Source: Nostoc parmelioides FACHB-3921 (GTDB taxonomy: Bacteria > Cyanobacteriota > Cyanobacteriia > Cyanobacteriales > Nostocaceae). From it: a stretch of DNA of 64,000 nt. Of this stretch, positions 1-9,997 are shown piece after piece (position 1 is the stretch's first letter; each line of letters opens with the position of its first letter). The translations under genes were made by a program, and so were the position numbers. The stretch lies in NCBI RefSeq assembly GCF_014696625.1, contig NZ_JACJQL010000008.1:1-64000 (forward strand), given 5' to 3'. The notes beneath the pieces were generated by a model that was not told the DNA's origin, searched no databases, and worked only from the letters and a program-made list of their open reading frames with translations.

Positions 1-96
1 TTAGCAAAAGCAATTGAAAGTGCTTTTAATCAAGTTTCGTTAAATGATATTTATAATTGGTTTACCCATTCTTGTTACTGTACTTCACCAGACTGA
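1..96 (+). CDS. 3' end of an IS630-type transposase (partial, cut by window edge)
   Basis: The first 96 bases read through one open frame to a TGA, giving a 31-residue C-terminus that ends IYNWFTHSCYCTSPD. From memory, cyanobacterial IS630-family transposases commonly end with a WFTHCCYCTS-like tail, so this is probably the end of such a gene. The catalytic DDE domain lies outside the window. The stop is followed by AT-rich non-coding DNA with no terminal inverted repeat that I can define. It cannot be told from here whether the copy is intact. Confidence 0.6.
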   Translation, partial: LAKAIESAFNQVSLNDIYNWFTHSCYCTSPD

Positions 97-413
97 GAAA
101 GGCTATAATTCAATATTAACTGCACTCTAGGGTAATTATTTCAATAGGAAAAATAGCGATTTTGCTATTATTAATCTCTCGATAATCTAATTTTTGCAGG
201 GATAGATAGAATGTGAGTTAATTTATGGCAATATTGATGATCTCAGCTAACATATGGTGACACTTGATTATTGATTGATTTTTTATAGATAATTTGAAGT
301 TAGGGAACACTAAAAAATAAATTATCCGAAATTGATGGCGTGGTAGGGTGTGCTACTTGCGACAGAACCTAAATAAAAACTTCTCCTGGCAAACTGACAA
401 TCAAAAAAATTGA
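97..413. other. Intergenic, AT-rich, IS flank
   Basis: This 317-base stretch lies between the transposase tail and the PEP-synthase-like gene. It is AT-rich with no credible open frame. It probably holds the right end of the insertion element and the promoter of the next gene. Its last part carries a copy of a dispersed repeat at 343-371. I could not delimit an IS boundary or a clear promoter. Confidence 0.5.
343..371. repeat. Dispersed intergenic repeat, copy 1
   Basis: The sequence GTAGGGTGTGCTACTTGCGA and the following bases recur with a few changes at 2962-2990, on the other side of the PEP-synthase-like gene and in the same orientation. GTAGGGTG-type elements are common between genes in Nostoc-type genomes. 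Confidence 0.6.
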
Positions 414-2741
414 GTGGATAAACTCTACTGGCTTGACCACATTAAATTACAAGACCGGGCTAAAGTAGGTGACAAAGCGTTCTATTTAAGTAGAATCAAG
501 CAGCGTGGCTACCCGGTTGTTCCTGGCTTTGTAGTGTCTGAAGAAGTTTTGCGATTATTTCTAGAAACTCTCAACAGTTCAGAATCATTAGTCGCTAACT
601 TACCTAATTCTTCCTTACACTTGGATGTAGCCAACTGGCGACAACTCCAGCAGGTGGCTGGGCGTTTACGTCAGGAAATTATTCATGCAACTGTACCATC
701 ACAGTGGGTGAATACAATTCTGACGGCCGCTAGGGAATGGCAAACTAACTTTTTAATTTTCCGTCCTAGCTTAACGCTAGCAACAAAAACCTACAGATTA
801 GGAAACACATCTGGATTATTGGATGCTGCTTTCTGTTACTGCAATGAAGACGCGATCGCTCACACTCTCAAGCATACCTGGAGTCAACTGTTTCGCGCCA
901 GAAGCTTGCTATATTGGCAACGTATGGGAGTTAACCTCCAAGAAGTTAATCTAGCAATCTTAGTACAGCCAGTCAAAAATGCGATCGCCAGTGGTTTATT
1001 AATCGCTAACTCCTCAGGCTATAAAATCCAAGCTACGTGGGGATTAGGATTAGCCTTGACTCAGGGCGAAGTTATACCAGATACACACCACATTCAACAA
1101 GAAACAGGTATTGTTTTAGAAAGACATCTGGGAAATAAAATGTTCGCCTATCGTCTAGATAGTTCAAAATTGAATGATGCCGAACTAGCCGATAAAGAGT
1201 TATTCACATTAGATTACCCTTGTGTAGGCGCGTATTCAGTGGAAGAGTCTCACCAGCAACAATATGCTTTAACTGAAGAATACCTACAACAAGTAATTAC
1301 CTTAGGGCATCAACTAAAAAGCGAACTAGGTAATAGTTTCACTATTGAATGGACAATTCCTGAGGAAAATTCCACCCCCTGTCTCTACATTACGCAAGTG
1401 AGTACTCCCCAATCTGCAATCCCTAATATACCTTTCATCAAGGGTGCTGGGGCGGCTAGAGGACGTGTCACCGCTAATGCTTATGTTGTCACTGACTCCC
1501 ACAGTAAACCAGAACAACTACCCAAAGGCGTAATTTTAGTAGTAGCAGCAATTACACCTGATTGGTTGTCGTTACTAGAACAAGCCGTTGGTATTGTCAC
1601 AGCCCAAGGAGGAGTAACCAGTCATGCAGCAATTTTGGCTAGGGAACTGGGCATTCCAGCCGTTGTCAATGTAGCAGATGCCACCTTATTAATTCCTAAT
1701 GGTGAACGATTGCTAATAGATGGCGATCGCGGAGAGGTATATTTACTAAAAGCAGATGAAGCCACTACGGTAGAAAATTCACACCAGCAACCTCTGACTC
1801 TACCATTTCAACCTGTTGTTAGCAGGCAAATGCCAATGATTGCTACCCAACTGCTGGTTAACCTCAGTCAACCTAGTCTAATTGAGCAAGTACAGAACTT
1901 GCCTGTAGATGGGGTGGGATTATTGCGTTCAGAGTTGATGTTATTATCTTTACTCAAGGGACAGCATCCGAATTTTTGGCTTTTGGATGGGCGGAAATCA
2001 GAATTATTAGAGCAACTATCTGAGCAGATTGTCCAGTTTGCCCGCGCCTTTGCTCCGCGCCCAGTGTTTTATCGCTCCTTGGATTGGCGATCGCATGAGT
2101 TATCAGCAAATAATTTCCAATCTGCGCCCCAGTCAATTTTGGGCGATCGCGGTACATTGAGTTATGTCCGCAATTCTGATGTTTTTGAATTAGAACTTAC
2201 AGCGATCGCTAATGCCCAGAAAGACGGCTATGATAACATTCATCTTTTATTGCCCTTCGTTCGCAGCGTCGCCGAATTTACCTTCTGTCGCCAAAAAGTT
2301 GAACAATTCGGACTCACCCAAATTCCCCAGTTTCAACTCTGGATGATGGCAGAGGTTCCTAGTGTATTATTTTTACTACCAGAATATGTCAAAGCTGGGG
2401 TAGCAGGTATATCTATCGGTACAAACGATCTGACACAATTGCTATTAGGTGCAGACAGGGAACAGGGAGACATCACCAAAGTTTTAAATGAACGCCACCC
2501 AGCTGTGATGGCTGCTATTGCCCAACTAATCCAAATGTCCCAAACAGCCGGCATCCCTTGTTCTATCTGCGGACAAGCGCCAGCAATATATCCAGAAATT
2601 ATCGATCAATTGGTGCAATGGGGTATCACATCGATTTCCGTGGAACCAGAAGCAGTAGAGAGGACATATCAGGCGATCGCTCGTGCTGAACACCGCTTAT
2701 TATTACAAGCAGCACGCCGACAGATGGGACAGCGTGGTTGA
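414..2741 (+). CDS. PEP synthase-like / PEP-utilising enzyme, divergent
   Basis: The 775-aa protein begins at GTG and has the three-part layout of phosphoenolpyruvate synthase (E. coli PpsA is 792 aa). An N-terminal PEP/pyruvate-binding ATP-grasp-like region covers roughly 1-340. The swivelling phosphohistidine domain follows, with GGVTSHAAILARELGIPAVV near 400-420 and the catalytic His in TSHA. A C-terminal PEP-utiliser TIM barrel carries SIGTNDLTQLLLGADRE and CGQAP. The last two regions look intact. The N-terminal part is degenerate: where PpsA has the conserved RSSATAED motif this protein reads FRPSLTLATKTYRL. Classical pyruvate-to-PEP conversion is therefore uncertain, and a regulatory or altered-substrate role is possible. 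The gene stands alone, flanked by repeat copies. Confidence 0.8.
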   Translation: MDKLYWLDHIKLQDRAKVGDKAFYLSRIKQRGYPVVPGFVVSEEVLRLFLETLNSSESLVANLPNSSLHLDVANWRQLQQVAGRLRQEIIHATVPSQWVNTILTAAREWQTNFLIFRPSLTLATKTYRLGNTSGLLDAAFCYCNEDAIAHTLKHTWSQLFRARSLLYWQRMGVNLQEVNLAILVQPVKNAIASGLLIANSSGYKIQATWGLGLALTQGEVIPDTHHIQQETGIVLERHLGNKMFAYRLDSSKLNDAELADKELFTLDYPCVGAYSVEESHQQQYALTEEYLQQVITLGHQLKSELGNSFTIEWTIPEENSTPCLYITQVSTPQSAIPNIPFIKGAGAARGRVTANAYVVTDSHSKPEQLPKGVILVVAAITPDWLSLLEQAVGIVTAQGGVTSHAAILARELGIPAVVNVADATLLIPNGERLLIDGDRGEVYLLKADEATTVENSHQQPLTLPFQPVVSRQMPMIATQLLVNLSQPSLIEQVQNLPVDGVGLLRSELMLLSLLKGQHPNFWLLDGRKSELLEQLSEQIVQFARAFAPRPVFYRSLDWRSHELSANNFQSAPQSILGDRGTLSYVRNSDVFELELTAIANAQKDGYDNIHLLLPFVRSVAEFTFCRQKVEQFGLTQIPQFQLWMMAEVPSVLFLLPEYVKAGVAGISIGTNDLTQLLLGADREQGDITKVLNERHPAVMAAIAQLIQMSQTAGIPCSICGQAPAIYPEIIDQLVQWGITSISVEPEAVERTYQAIARAEHRLLLQAARRQMGQRG

Positions 2742-2804
2742 AAGGTGGAGACAGTTATGCTTTCTCAAACACTGGTCTTAGGGTGTAAGGGACTTCCAGT
2801 TAAC

Positions 2805-2898
2805 AATTCAAAATACCCTACGGGAAGGCAAGCCTACAAAATTCAAAATTTAAAATTAAAGACATTTTCAGATGGGGATTTAAACCCCGCCTGAAAAT
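2805..2898. repeat. Composite intergenic repeat, copy A, with hairpin
   Basis: The left part (2805 to about 2863) starts AATTCAAAATACCCTACGGG and runs through a TTCAAAAT-rich stretch to AAAGACA. The same module occurs at 31217-31275. It is followed directly by an inverted repeat at 2864-2898: ATTTTCAG and CTGAAAAT arms, then GGGG and CCCC, with an unpaired junction. The order (shared module, hairpin, second hairpin) is also seen at the other copy. Confidence 0.6.
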
Positions 2899-2961
2899 GA
2901 TACTACGTATAGACGTAGGGGTCTTAAATCCTTTTATTCACTATAAAAAAATATCCAAAAC

Positions 2962-2990
2962 GTAGGGCGCGCTACTTGCGAGAAAACCTA
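2962..2990. repeat. Dispersed intergenic repeat, copy 2
   Basis: GTAGGGCGCGCTACTTGCGA and the following bases match the element at 343-371 in the same orientation with a few substitutions. Together the two copies bracket the PEP-synthase-like gene. Confidence 0.6.
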
Positions 2991-3173
2991 GCTGCACCAG
3001 AAAATTACTCATACTGACACACCCTACTAACTATCAATAAAAATTATCTCCAGACACTTAAATAGAGCCGTGGAGATGTGATCATGAGTATTTTAAAATT
3101 TTTCAGCCTTATCAAACTTCACCAGGAATACAACCTGTCTTCAATTTGTCCAATCTTCAATAGATAGTTATCT

Positions 3174-3956
3174 TTAAGCACTACGCTTTTTAAAAGTAAC
3201 TAATCCTAAACCAGCTATGACTATTCCTGCCATTGCACCTGGCTCTGGAACCTCGGCGACGTTAGCTGTCACTAGTTTCACATCATCGATGTAAGAACCA
3301 TAAGTATCTAAGCCAGTATTTAAGTCATTCGGGGTGTAGTTAAATTGCACCCGTGATAGTTGACTGGTAGCAATGAAAGTCCTAGTAAATGTTGTCCAAG
3401 CAGTCGTTTGACCGCCAGCACCAATGGAAATCCTTTCACGGAGGACATTACCAACATTGGCAACATCGCCAACCAATACATCAAAGATATTATTTGCTGC
3501 GCTGGTGTTTGGACGAGCAGAGTAGTCAAAAGATAGAGTGTATGTTTGACCTACTACAGTTGCGACATCTTGGTATATGCCCAAGGGATTTTCTGCTGAA
3601 AATTTAGTTTTATCGTAACCATGACTATCCAACTCAACTAGGTTACGATCATAAGCGTTATTAGGATCGGAAATATCTTTATGGGGAGAGCCAGCTATAC
3701 CACCACGTTGGACTTCGATTTTACCGTTTGGTGTTGCAGACCAACCATTAATCCGATCATAAATGTTCCAAGTACTATTACCTGTTAGTTGAGCTTGGTT
3801 AGTACCAGTTAAAGTTGTGTCTTCAAAGCCGCCATTAACAATTAAGTTCATTGAAGAAACTGGTGTTGCAATCGCATGGGCAGAACCAGTATTAGCAAAA
3901 GGAGCGATCGCGGATACAGAAATAGCTGTGGCACAAACAAGTTTTTTCAGAATCAT
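3174..3956 (-). CDS. PEP-CTERM sorting-domain surface protein
   Basis: The 260-aa protein starts with a signal peptide (MILKKLVCATAISVSAIAPF). Its C-terminus has the PEP-CTERM layout: VPEPG, a short hydrophobic helix (MAGIVIAGLGLVTF), then the basic end KKRSA. Such proteins are exported and processed by an exosortase. The middle (about 35-225) begins NLIVNGGFED and ends GSYIDDVKLV, a pattern typical of a galactose-binding-like beta-sandwich of the DUF642/choice-of-anchor type, so carbohydrate binding is possible. No exosortase gene lies in the window. The gene is divergent from anmK and convergent with the PEP-synthase-like gene. Confidence 0.85.
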   Translation of the reverse strand: MILKKLVCATAISVSAIAPFANTGSAHAIATPVSSMNLIVNGGFEDTTLTGTNQAQLTGNSTWNIYDRINGWSATPNGKIEVQRGGIAGSPHKDISDPNNAYDRNLVELDSHGYDKTKFSAENPLGIYQDVATVVGQTYTLSFDYSARPNTSAANNIFDVLVGDVANVGNVLRERISIGAGGQTTAWTTFTRTFIATSQLSRVQFNYTPNDLNTGLDTYGSYIDDVKLVTANVAEVPEPGAMAGIVIAGLGLVTFKKRSA

Positions 3957-4337
3957 TATTTTGAACTCTGCTTTTGTCTAATTAGTCAACACAACTTAAT
4001 TCTGTGAGTAATTACAGTTAAAAGACAGGATATAAATACTAGACTTTAGCTAAAAGCATATATGCACAACTTAGTACTTTATTGCATAGCATCAATAAGT
4101 AAAAACATTGATTATCCTGAAAGATTCTGCCAAATAATTTAAAGGAAATATGAAATAAAATTGTACGGAGATAAAATTCTGGCTAAAAATGAAAAATATT
4201 GAAGGTAGTATGAATTTGATAGTTAATAACTAGGTCAGAACCTATATCATTTTCATAAAGACAAAATAAAAATTGAAGTTTTTGACAAAAAGACAAGTAT
4301 CAATTAGACTACCCCTGACAATTAGCAACAATCAATC
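3957..4337. other. Divergent promoter region
   Basis: These 381 AT-rich bases separate the start codons of the PEP-CTERM gene (leftward) and anmK (rightward), so both promoters should lie here. One good sigma-70 candidate faces anmK at 4282-4310. I see no repeat or ORF. Confidence 0.55.
4282..4310 (+). promoter_or_regulatory. Candidate sigma-70 promoter of anmK
   Basis: A perfect -35 hexamer TTGACA (4282-4287) is followed after 17 bases by TAGACT (4305-4310), matching the -10 consensus at four of six positions. Transcription would begin near 4317, about 20 bases before the anmK ATG. Confidence 0.45.
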
Positions 4338-5516
4338 ATGTATTCTTCTCAAGCATCTGCCCTTCCTCACCGTGTTATCGGTTTAATCAGTGGCACATCT
4401 GTAGATGGTATAGATGCCGCCTTAGTAGAGATTACTGGCACAGAATTGGATCTGAAAGTTGAATTACTAGCAGGAAAAACATATCCTTATCCTGCGGACT
4501 TAAGAGAACGCATATTGGCAGTTTGTGCAGGCGAAGCTATTTCTATGTTGGAACTTGCAGATATGGATGATGCGATCGCCCTAGCTTTTGCCCAAGCAGC
4601 TCAAAATATTCAAATAGGTTATCAGCCAGCAAATTTAATAGGCTCTCATGGTCAAACTGTATATCATCGACCACCAAAAGAAGCAGGAGTAGGGAAGACA
4701 ACCCTTGGCTATACTCTCCAGCTTGGTCGTGGTGAGATGATTGCCTATCTGACAGGAATTACAACTGTCAGTAATTTTCGCGTTGCTGATATCGCTGTTG
4801 GTGGTCACGGCGCACCTCTTGTTCCCAGAGTCGATGCCTTTTTACTGAGTCATCCCCATGAGAGTCGCTGTATTCAAAATTTAGGTGGTATTGGTAACCT
4901 TGCTTATATCCCAGCGCGTACTGATGACTGGCTTTCACAAATTCGTGGTTGGGATACAGGCCCAAGTAATAGCCTATTAGATTTAGCAGTAGAACGTCTG
5001 ACATCTGGTACTAAAACCTATGATGAAGATGGTCAATGGGCAGCCAGTGGAACTCCTTGCTATCCTTTAGTCAAAAAATGGCTCACCCACGAATATTTTC
5101 ATCTCTCACCTCCTAAATCCACTGGTCGGGAATTGTTTGGCGTGGCTTACCTAAATCAATGTTTCCAAGATGCCGAACCATACCAACTCAGTCCAGCTGA
5201 TATGCTAGCAACACTCACAGAACTAACTGTAGCTTCCATTGTTCACAGTTATCGTACTTTTTTACCACAAATGCCACAACGTGTATTTTTATGTGGTGGT
5301 GGTAGTCGTAATTTGTACTTAAAACAAAGATTACAGTTAGCGTTAGAAACCGTCCCAGTCTTGACCACTGATGAAGCAGGCGTGAGTGCCGACTTTAAAG
5401 AAGCGATCGCCTTTGCTGTTTTAGCTTACTGGCGACAATTAGGCATTCCAGGCAACCTACCAACAGCCACAGGCGCACCACATGAAGTTTTGTTGGGAGA
5501 AGTTCATCAAGGGTGA
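4338..5516 (+). CDS. anmK: Anhydro-N-acetylmuramic acid kinase
   Basis: The 392-aa protein matches AnmK, which hydrolyses and phosphorylates 1,6-anhydro-MurNAc to MurNAc-6-phosphate during recycling of the peptidoglycan wall in the cytoplasm. The N-terminal phosphate-binding motif [18 protein letters not shown] is diagnostic. [19 protein letters not shown] and GWDTGPSN follow, and a second nucleotide-binding segment, [10 protein letters not shown], lies near 315. Length is close to the family norm (about 370-390 aa). It starts at ATG behind a recognisable promoter and is followed by a small conserved gene. No etherase (murQ) is nearby. Confidence 0.95.
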   Translation: MYSSQASALPHRVIGLISGTSVDGIDAALVEITGTELDLKVELLAGKTYPYPADLRERILAVCAGEAISMLELADMDDAIALAFAQAAQNIQIGYQPANLIGSHGQTVYHRPPKEAGVGKTTLGYTLQLGRGEMIAYLTGITTVSNFRVADIAVGGHGAPLVPRVDAFLLSHPHESRCIQNLGGIGNLAYIPARTDDWLSQIRGWDTGPSNSLLDLAVERLTSGTKTYDEDGQWAASGTPCYPLVKKWLTHEYFHLSPPKSTGRELFGVAYLNQCFQDAEPYQLSPADMLATLTELTVASIVHSYRTFLPQMPQRVFLCGGGSRNLYLKQRLQLALETVPVLTTDEAGVSADFKEAIAFAVLAYWRQLGIPGNLPTATGAPHEVLLGEVHQG

Positions 5517-5639
5517 AGATAGAGAATGGGGAGTAGGGGTATAAAGATAACTACTGACCACTGACTAATGACATTTCGACTTTGCAGAATATATGTTTAT
5601 AGTCTGAGGACTACTCGATCAAGGCAAGGAAGATACAAA

Positions 5640-6083
5640 GTGGCTCACACTTTTTTGTTGGAACCAGGACGCTGGAAAATACAAGGCAGTTGGCTAGAAC
5701 GGAATGGTATGCCAATCAGCGTCAAGGGTATGACCTTGGTAGCTTGGAGTCGAGATAACTGGTTTACTATGGCAGCAAAGTTGATATTTCCAGGTAGCGA
5801 TCGCCCAGAAATTTCACTACAGTATAAGGGGCGTTTACATCAAGAAGAACGCCAATATACTTTTTTACTGCAACATAGTCTTTTAGGACAGGTTGAAGGT
5901 GAGGGTTGGATTGGTCTAGATACAATTGTGCAACGTTATTGGGCAATGAGCGATCGGCAACGCCGGAGTGGATTTGAAACCATGCACCGCATTTCTGACG
6001 ATGCCTATTATTTAAGTAGCGGTGTTATGTCAGGTCATTTTTTAACAAGCACAATGGAAGCAAGCTTAGAGCGTCAGTCTTAA
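5640..6083 (+). CDS. Conserved cyanobacterial protein of unknown function
   Basis: I do not recognise a named family. The protein is about 147 aa, soluble and rich in Trp, Arg and Tyr, beginning AHTFLLEPGRWKIQGSWLER after the initiator, with alternating hydrophobic residues that suggest a beta-rich fold. The frame is open from 5568, but I chose GTG at 5640: AAGGAAG at 5626-5632 sits seven bases upstream, and the preceding DNA contains a heptamer repeat typical of spacers. It follows anmK by about 120 bases and may be read through with it. Confidence 0.7.
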   Translation: MAHTFLLEPGRWKIQGSWLERNGMPISVKGMTLVAWSRDNWFTMAAKLIFPGSDRPEISLQYKGRLHQEERQYTFLLQHSLLGQVEGEGWIGLDTIVQRYWAMSDRQRRSGFETMHRISDDAYYLSSGVMSGHFLTSTMEASLERQS

Positions 6084-6476
6084 TCAAATAATTAGTCAAT
6101 CGTTAGTTGTCAGTAGTTATCTTTTTCCCCCCATAATTTTTGATATCCCTATAAGTTATCTACTACAGAAAAATTGGGCAAACTAAAACTACATCAAAAT
6201 CCCAGTGCAGAACATTAGGATACATCTACCTATTGTTTTTTGTTTGCGCTCCTCAACCACAGAACTGAGTACTCATATCCTGAGTATCCATAATGAACTG
6301 TGTACATCAGGATGAAGAGGGGACTAGAGGTTTAGAGGTAAGGGGCTGGTAAATTTTACGGGCTAAACACCCCGCTACCGCTAACATAAAGCTGCTTATC
6401 GTCCTGCTAATACTACTCTGCACTTTTTCAGTACAGGTCTAGCTCACCACTGTTGAATATTGGAGTCCAATTCTCT
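6084..6476. other. Intergenic region before the Ser/Thr kinase gene
   Basis: This 393-base gap should hold the promoter of the kinase gene. It includes a GCTACCGCTAAC-type repeat fragment near 6373, the same motif as at about 11810. I see no convincing ORF, RNA gene or terminator. Confidence 0.5.
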
Positions 6477-8036
<1,560 letters not shown>

Positions 8037-8496
8037 AACCGCTTGAACTATCTGTAACATCTGTATTAGCGAAACATCTTGTCTAAAAATGTAAATTTTT
8101 ATAAATAAAATATATAACGTAGTTGTAACTATTATTGGCAATAAATATAATGATCATCAGTGTTAGTGAAAAATACGATCCTGGTTAATTACAAAAATAG
8201 GGTGTCTAAGAGTACTTACGGGATTTAAAAGCCAAAGGTACATAGTAATGTAACCAGTAGTCATTTGAAGGTTGAAGTTTACTAATACTATCAGCTTGGT
8301 AAACAAGAAGCTAAACAAGTTAAAGGAAGACAGTACTTAACAACAAAAGTAGATGCCATGTTTAGTTTTGAGTTATTTACTTACTAGTCAATGGGAATTT
8401 ATTCGGGTCGTAAGTTGACGCCCCAGCATCCCCAGCTCTTTTCCTCCCTGGAACTGAGCAAGAGAAGGAGGTCGCCCACTGCGACACATAGCGACT
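8037..8496. other. Intergenic region between convergent kinase and nblA genes
   Basis: These 460 bases lie between two gene 3' ends. The left part is AT-rich. The right end (about 8420-8490) is GC-richer. I find no ORF with a ribosome binding site and no clear hairpin-plus-T-run terminator. Confidence 0.45.
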
Positions 8497-8694
8497 CTAT
8501 GCCGGAGTGGAACCAGAATCTAAGCCCCACTGATGCTTGAGTAGCTCTTGATATGTGGCTTCACGGACAACCATTTGCTCGTAAAGTTTGACCAAAAAAT
8601 CTTTGGCTTGGTCATGACTCATATTCTGTACTTGGGTGGCAAATGAGCGAATGCTGAATTGTTGTTCCAATGACAATTCGATTGGTTGGTTCAT
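8497..8694 (-). CDS. nblA: Phycobilisome degradation protein NblA
   Basis: This 65-aa protein fits NblA in length and sequence: LSLEQQFSIRSFATQVQNMS, then DQAKDFLVKLYEQMVVRE and a LLKHQWGL end. NblA is a small helical dimer that binds phycobiliproteins and hands phycobilisomes to Clp protease during nitrogen or sulphur starvation. Translation is well supported: AGGAG (plus-strand CTCCT at 8701-8705) sits six bases before the ATG. A 562-base non-coding leader lies upstream, consistent with a heavily regulated gene. It stands between a Ser/Thr kinase and a PP2C phosphatase gene. Confidence 0.93.
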   Translation of the reverse strand: MNQPIELSLEQQFSIRSFATQVQNMSHDQAKDFLVKLYEQMVVREATYQELLKHQWGLDSGSTPA

Positions 8695-9256
8695 AACAGA
8701 CTCCTAAAAGACAAGGCGTAAAGGTTATGTCGGTTACAGAAGCCCCACAGGCATAGGACTTTAGTTAGTACCTGCCCCATATTGTTGATTATTCCTCTGT
8801 ATTAAGAAAGATAACAACTATTTGACAGATTGCCTATATCCTTAATGGGTAAAGTTTGTGCTTCGTTGTTTTGCACTTGAGCCTACTGGTATATAACCCA
8901 AGTCTGCTAGAGCAGATTTCGGTTAAATTCATAGATTGAATAAATTTACAGCAGGTTCAACACCTAAAATTGACTACCTAGTCGCAACTATTCTCTGGCG
9001 GGAGATGTTAATGACTGGGTAGTAAATTAATGGTAGTAATATCGCATTATATGCGTCATACCTTATTATGTGCAAGATGTCAACAGACAAAATTTATGTA
9101 AACTAAGCTGGCAGTGGGGAAATTTGCTGCTAAAAATATTTGTATCAAGTTGCAAATGGGAAAAATGCTCAGGTTGAACAAATTGCTGAGTATATTTACT
9201 AAAAATGCGGTTTTTGGTTGTGAGTTGCTAGTTGGCAATTAGCTATTTTGGGGACA
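8695..9256. other. Long upstream region of nblA
   Basis: This 562-base region lies upstream of leftward nblA and downstream of the PP2C gene. It should carry the nblA promoter and leader. A half-good NtcA-like palindrome, GTT-N8-TAC, lies at 8724-8737, but it is too near the start codon to be persuasive. No ORF is seen. Confidence 0.45.
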
Positions 9257-9979
9257 TTATTCTAAAGCAACAATAACCACGGTGATGTTATCGTGTCCGC
9301 CTTGGTCTTTAGCGTCTTCAACTAAGGAAAGAGCAGATTGATCCAACAAGGGGTTAATTTGTAAGTTATGAGCGATTTTCTGATCTGGAAGTTCTTCTGT
9401 GAGACCATCACTACATAGCAATAGGCGATCGCCTATCTTCGTATCCAGTGGTTGCACATCTACTTGGTGTAAGTCTTCTCTGCCTAAACACCTGGATAAA
9501 ACGTGGCGAAATGGATGAACTCGCGCTTCTTCGGCGGTAATGTCGCCAATTTTAATTGCTCTGGCTACCCAGGTATGATCTTCCGTAACCTGTTCTAGTT
9601 GTGTTTCTCGCAAACGATACAGACGAGAGTCACCAACATGAGCGCACCATTGTTCTTGGTTACGGAAAATAACGACTACGGCTGTTGTGCCCATATCAGC
9701 CCGTTCAGGATGATTCTGCTGATCCTGTAGAATGGCTTCGTTTGCCTGCCATAAAGCTTGTTCTAGTAATTCGGGCGAGGGTTTAGAAACATCCCAATTA
9801 GCGGTCAAATACGCCTTAATTTCCCTCGTGGCAATGCGACTTGCTTCTTCACCTCCTGCATGACCACCCATACCATCAGCGACGATGAAAAATCGCCCCT
9901 CAGGGTCGATATAGTAATCATCCTGATTGTTAGAACGAATAAGCCCCGGATCTGTGTGACCCGTGAAGTTGAGTTTCAT
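9257..9979 (-). CDS. PP2C-type protein serine/threonine phosphatase
   Basis: The 240-aa protein is a compact bacterial PP2C (PPM) phosphatase that removes phosphate from Ser/Thr using two metal ions. Motifs run in order: RSNNQDDYY, VADGMGGHAGGEE (metal-binding Asp and Gly), MGTTAVVV, HVGDSRLYRL, LLLCSDGLTEEL and GGHDNITVVIVALE. No extra domain or membrane helix is present, so it acts in the cytoplasm. It lies 18 bases downstream of the UbiB-family gene and is probably co-transcribed with it. It is a plausible partner for the Ser/Thr kinase 2.5 kb away, though nothing here proves that. Confidence 0.95.
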   Translation of the reverse strand: MKLNFTGHTDPGLIRSNNQDDYYIDPEGRFFIVADGMGGHAGGEEASRIATREIKAYLTANWDVSKPSPELLEQALWQANEAILQDQQNHPERADMGTTAVVVIFRNQEQWCAHVGDSRLYRLRETQLEQVTEDHTWVARAIKIGDITAEEARVHPFRHVLSRCLGREDLHQVDVQPLDTKIGDRLLLCSDGLTEELPDQKIAHNLQINPLLDQSALSLVEDAKDQGGHDNITVVIVALE

Positions 9980-9997
9980 AACTTTTTATCACAACAA

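Larger units (their letters stand above)
2742..3173. other. Intergenic region with repeats and hairpins
   Basis: This 432-base gap separates the PEP-synthase-like gene from the convergent PEP-CTERM gene. It holds the composite repeat at 2805-2898, a second short hairpin (CTACGT, loop ATAG, ACGTAG) at 2903-2918, and the second GTAGGG-type repeat at 2962-2990. No open frame in it looks coding. Confidence 0.6.

Noticed and set aside
5568..5639. Upstream extension of the small gene after anmK
   Set aside because: The DNA contains spacer-type heptamer repeat sequence and no ribosome binding site, while GTG at 5640 has AAGGAAG at good spacing.
8724..8737. NtcA-like site GTT-N8-TAC upstream of nblA
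   Set aside because: It has one mismatch to GTA-N8-TAC and lies only about 30 bases before the start codon, too close for a usual activator position without a mapped transcription start. Random occurrence in AT-rich DNA is likely.
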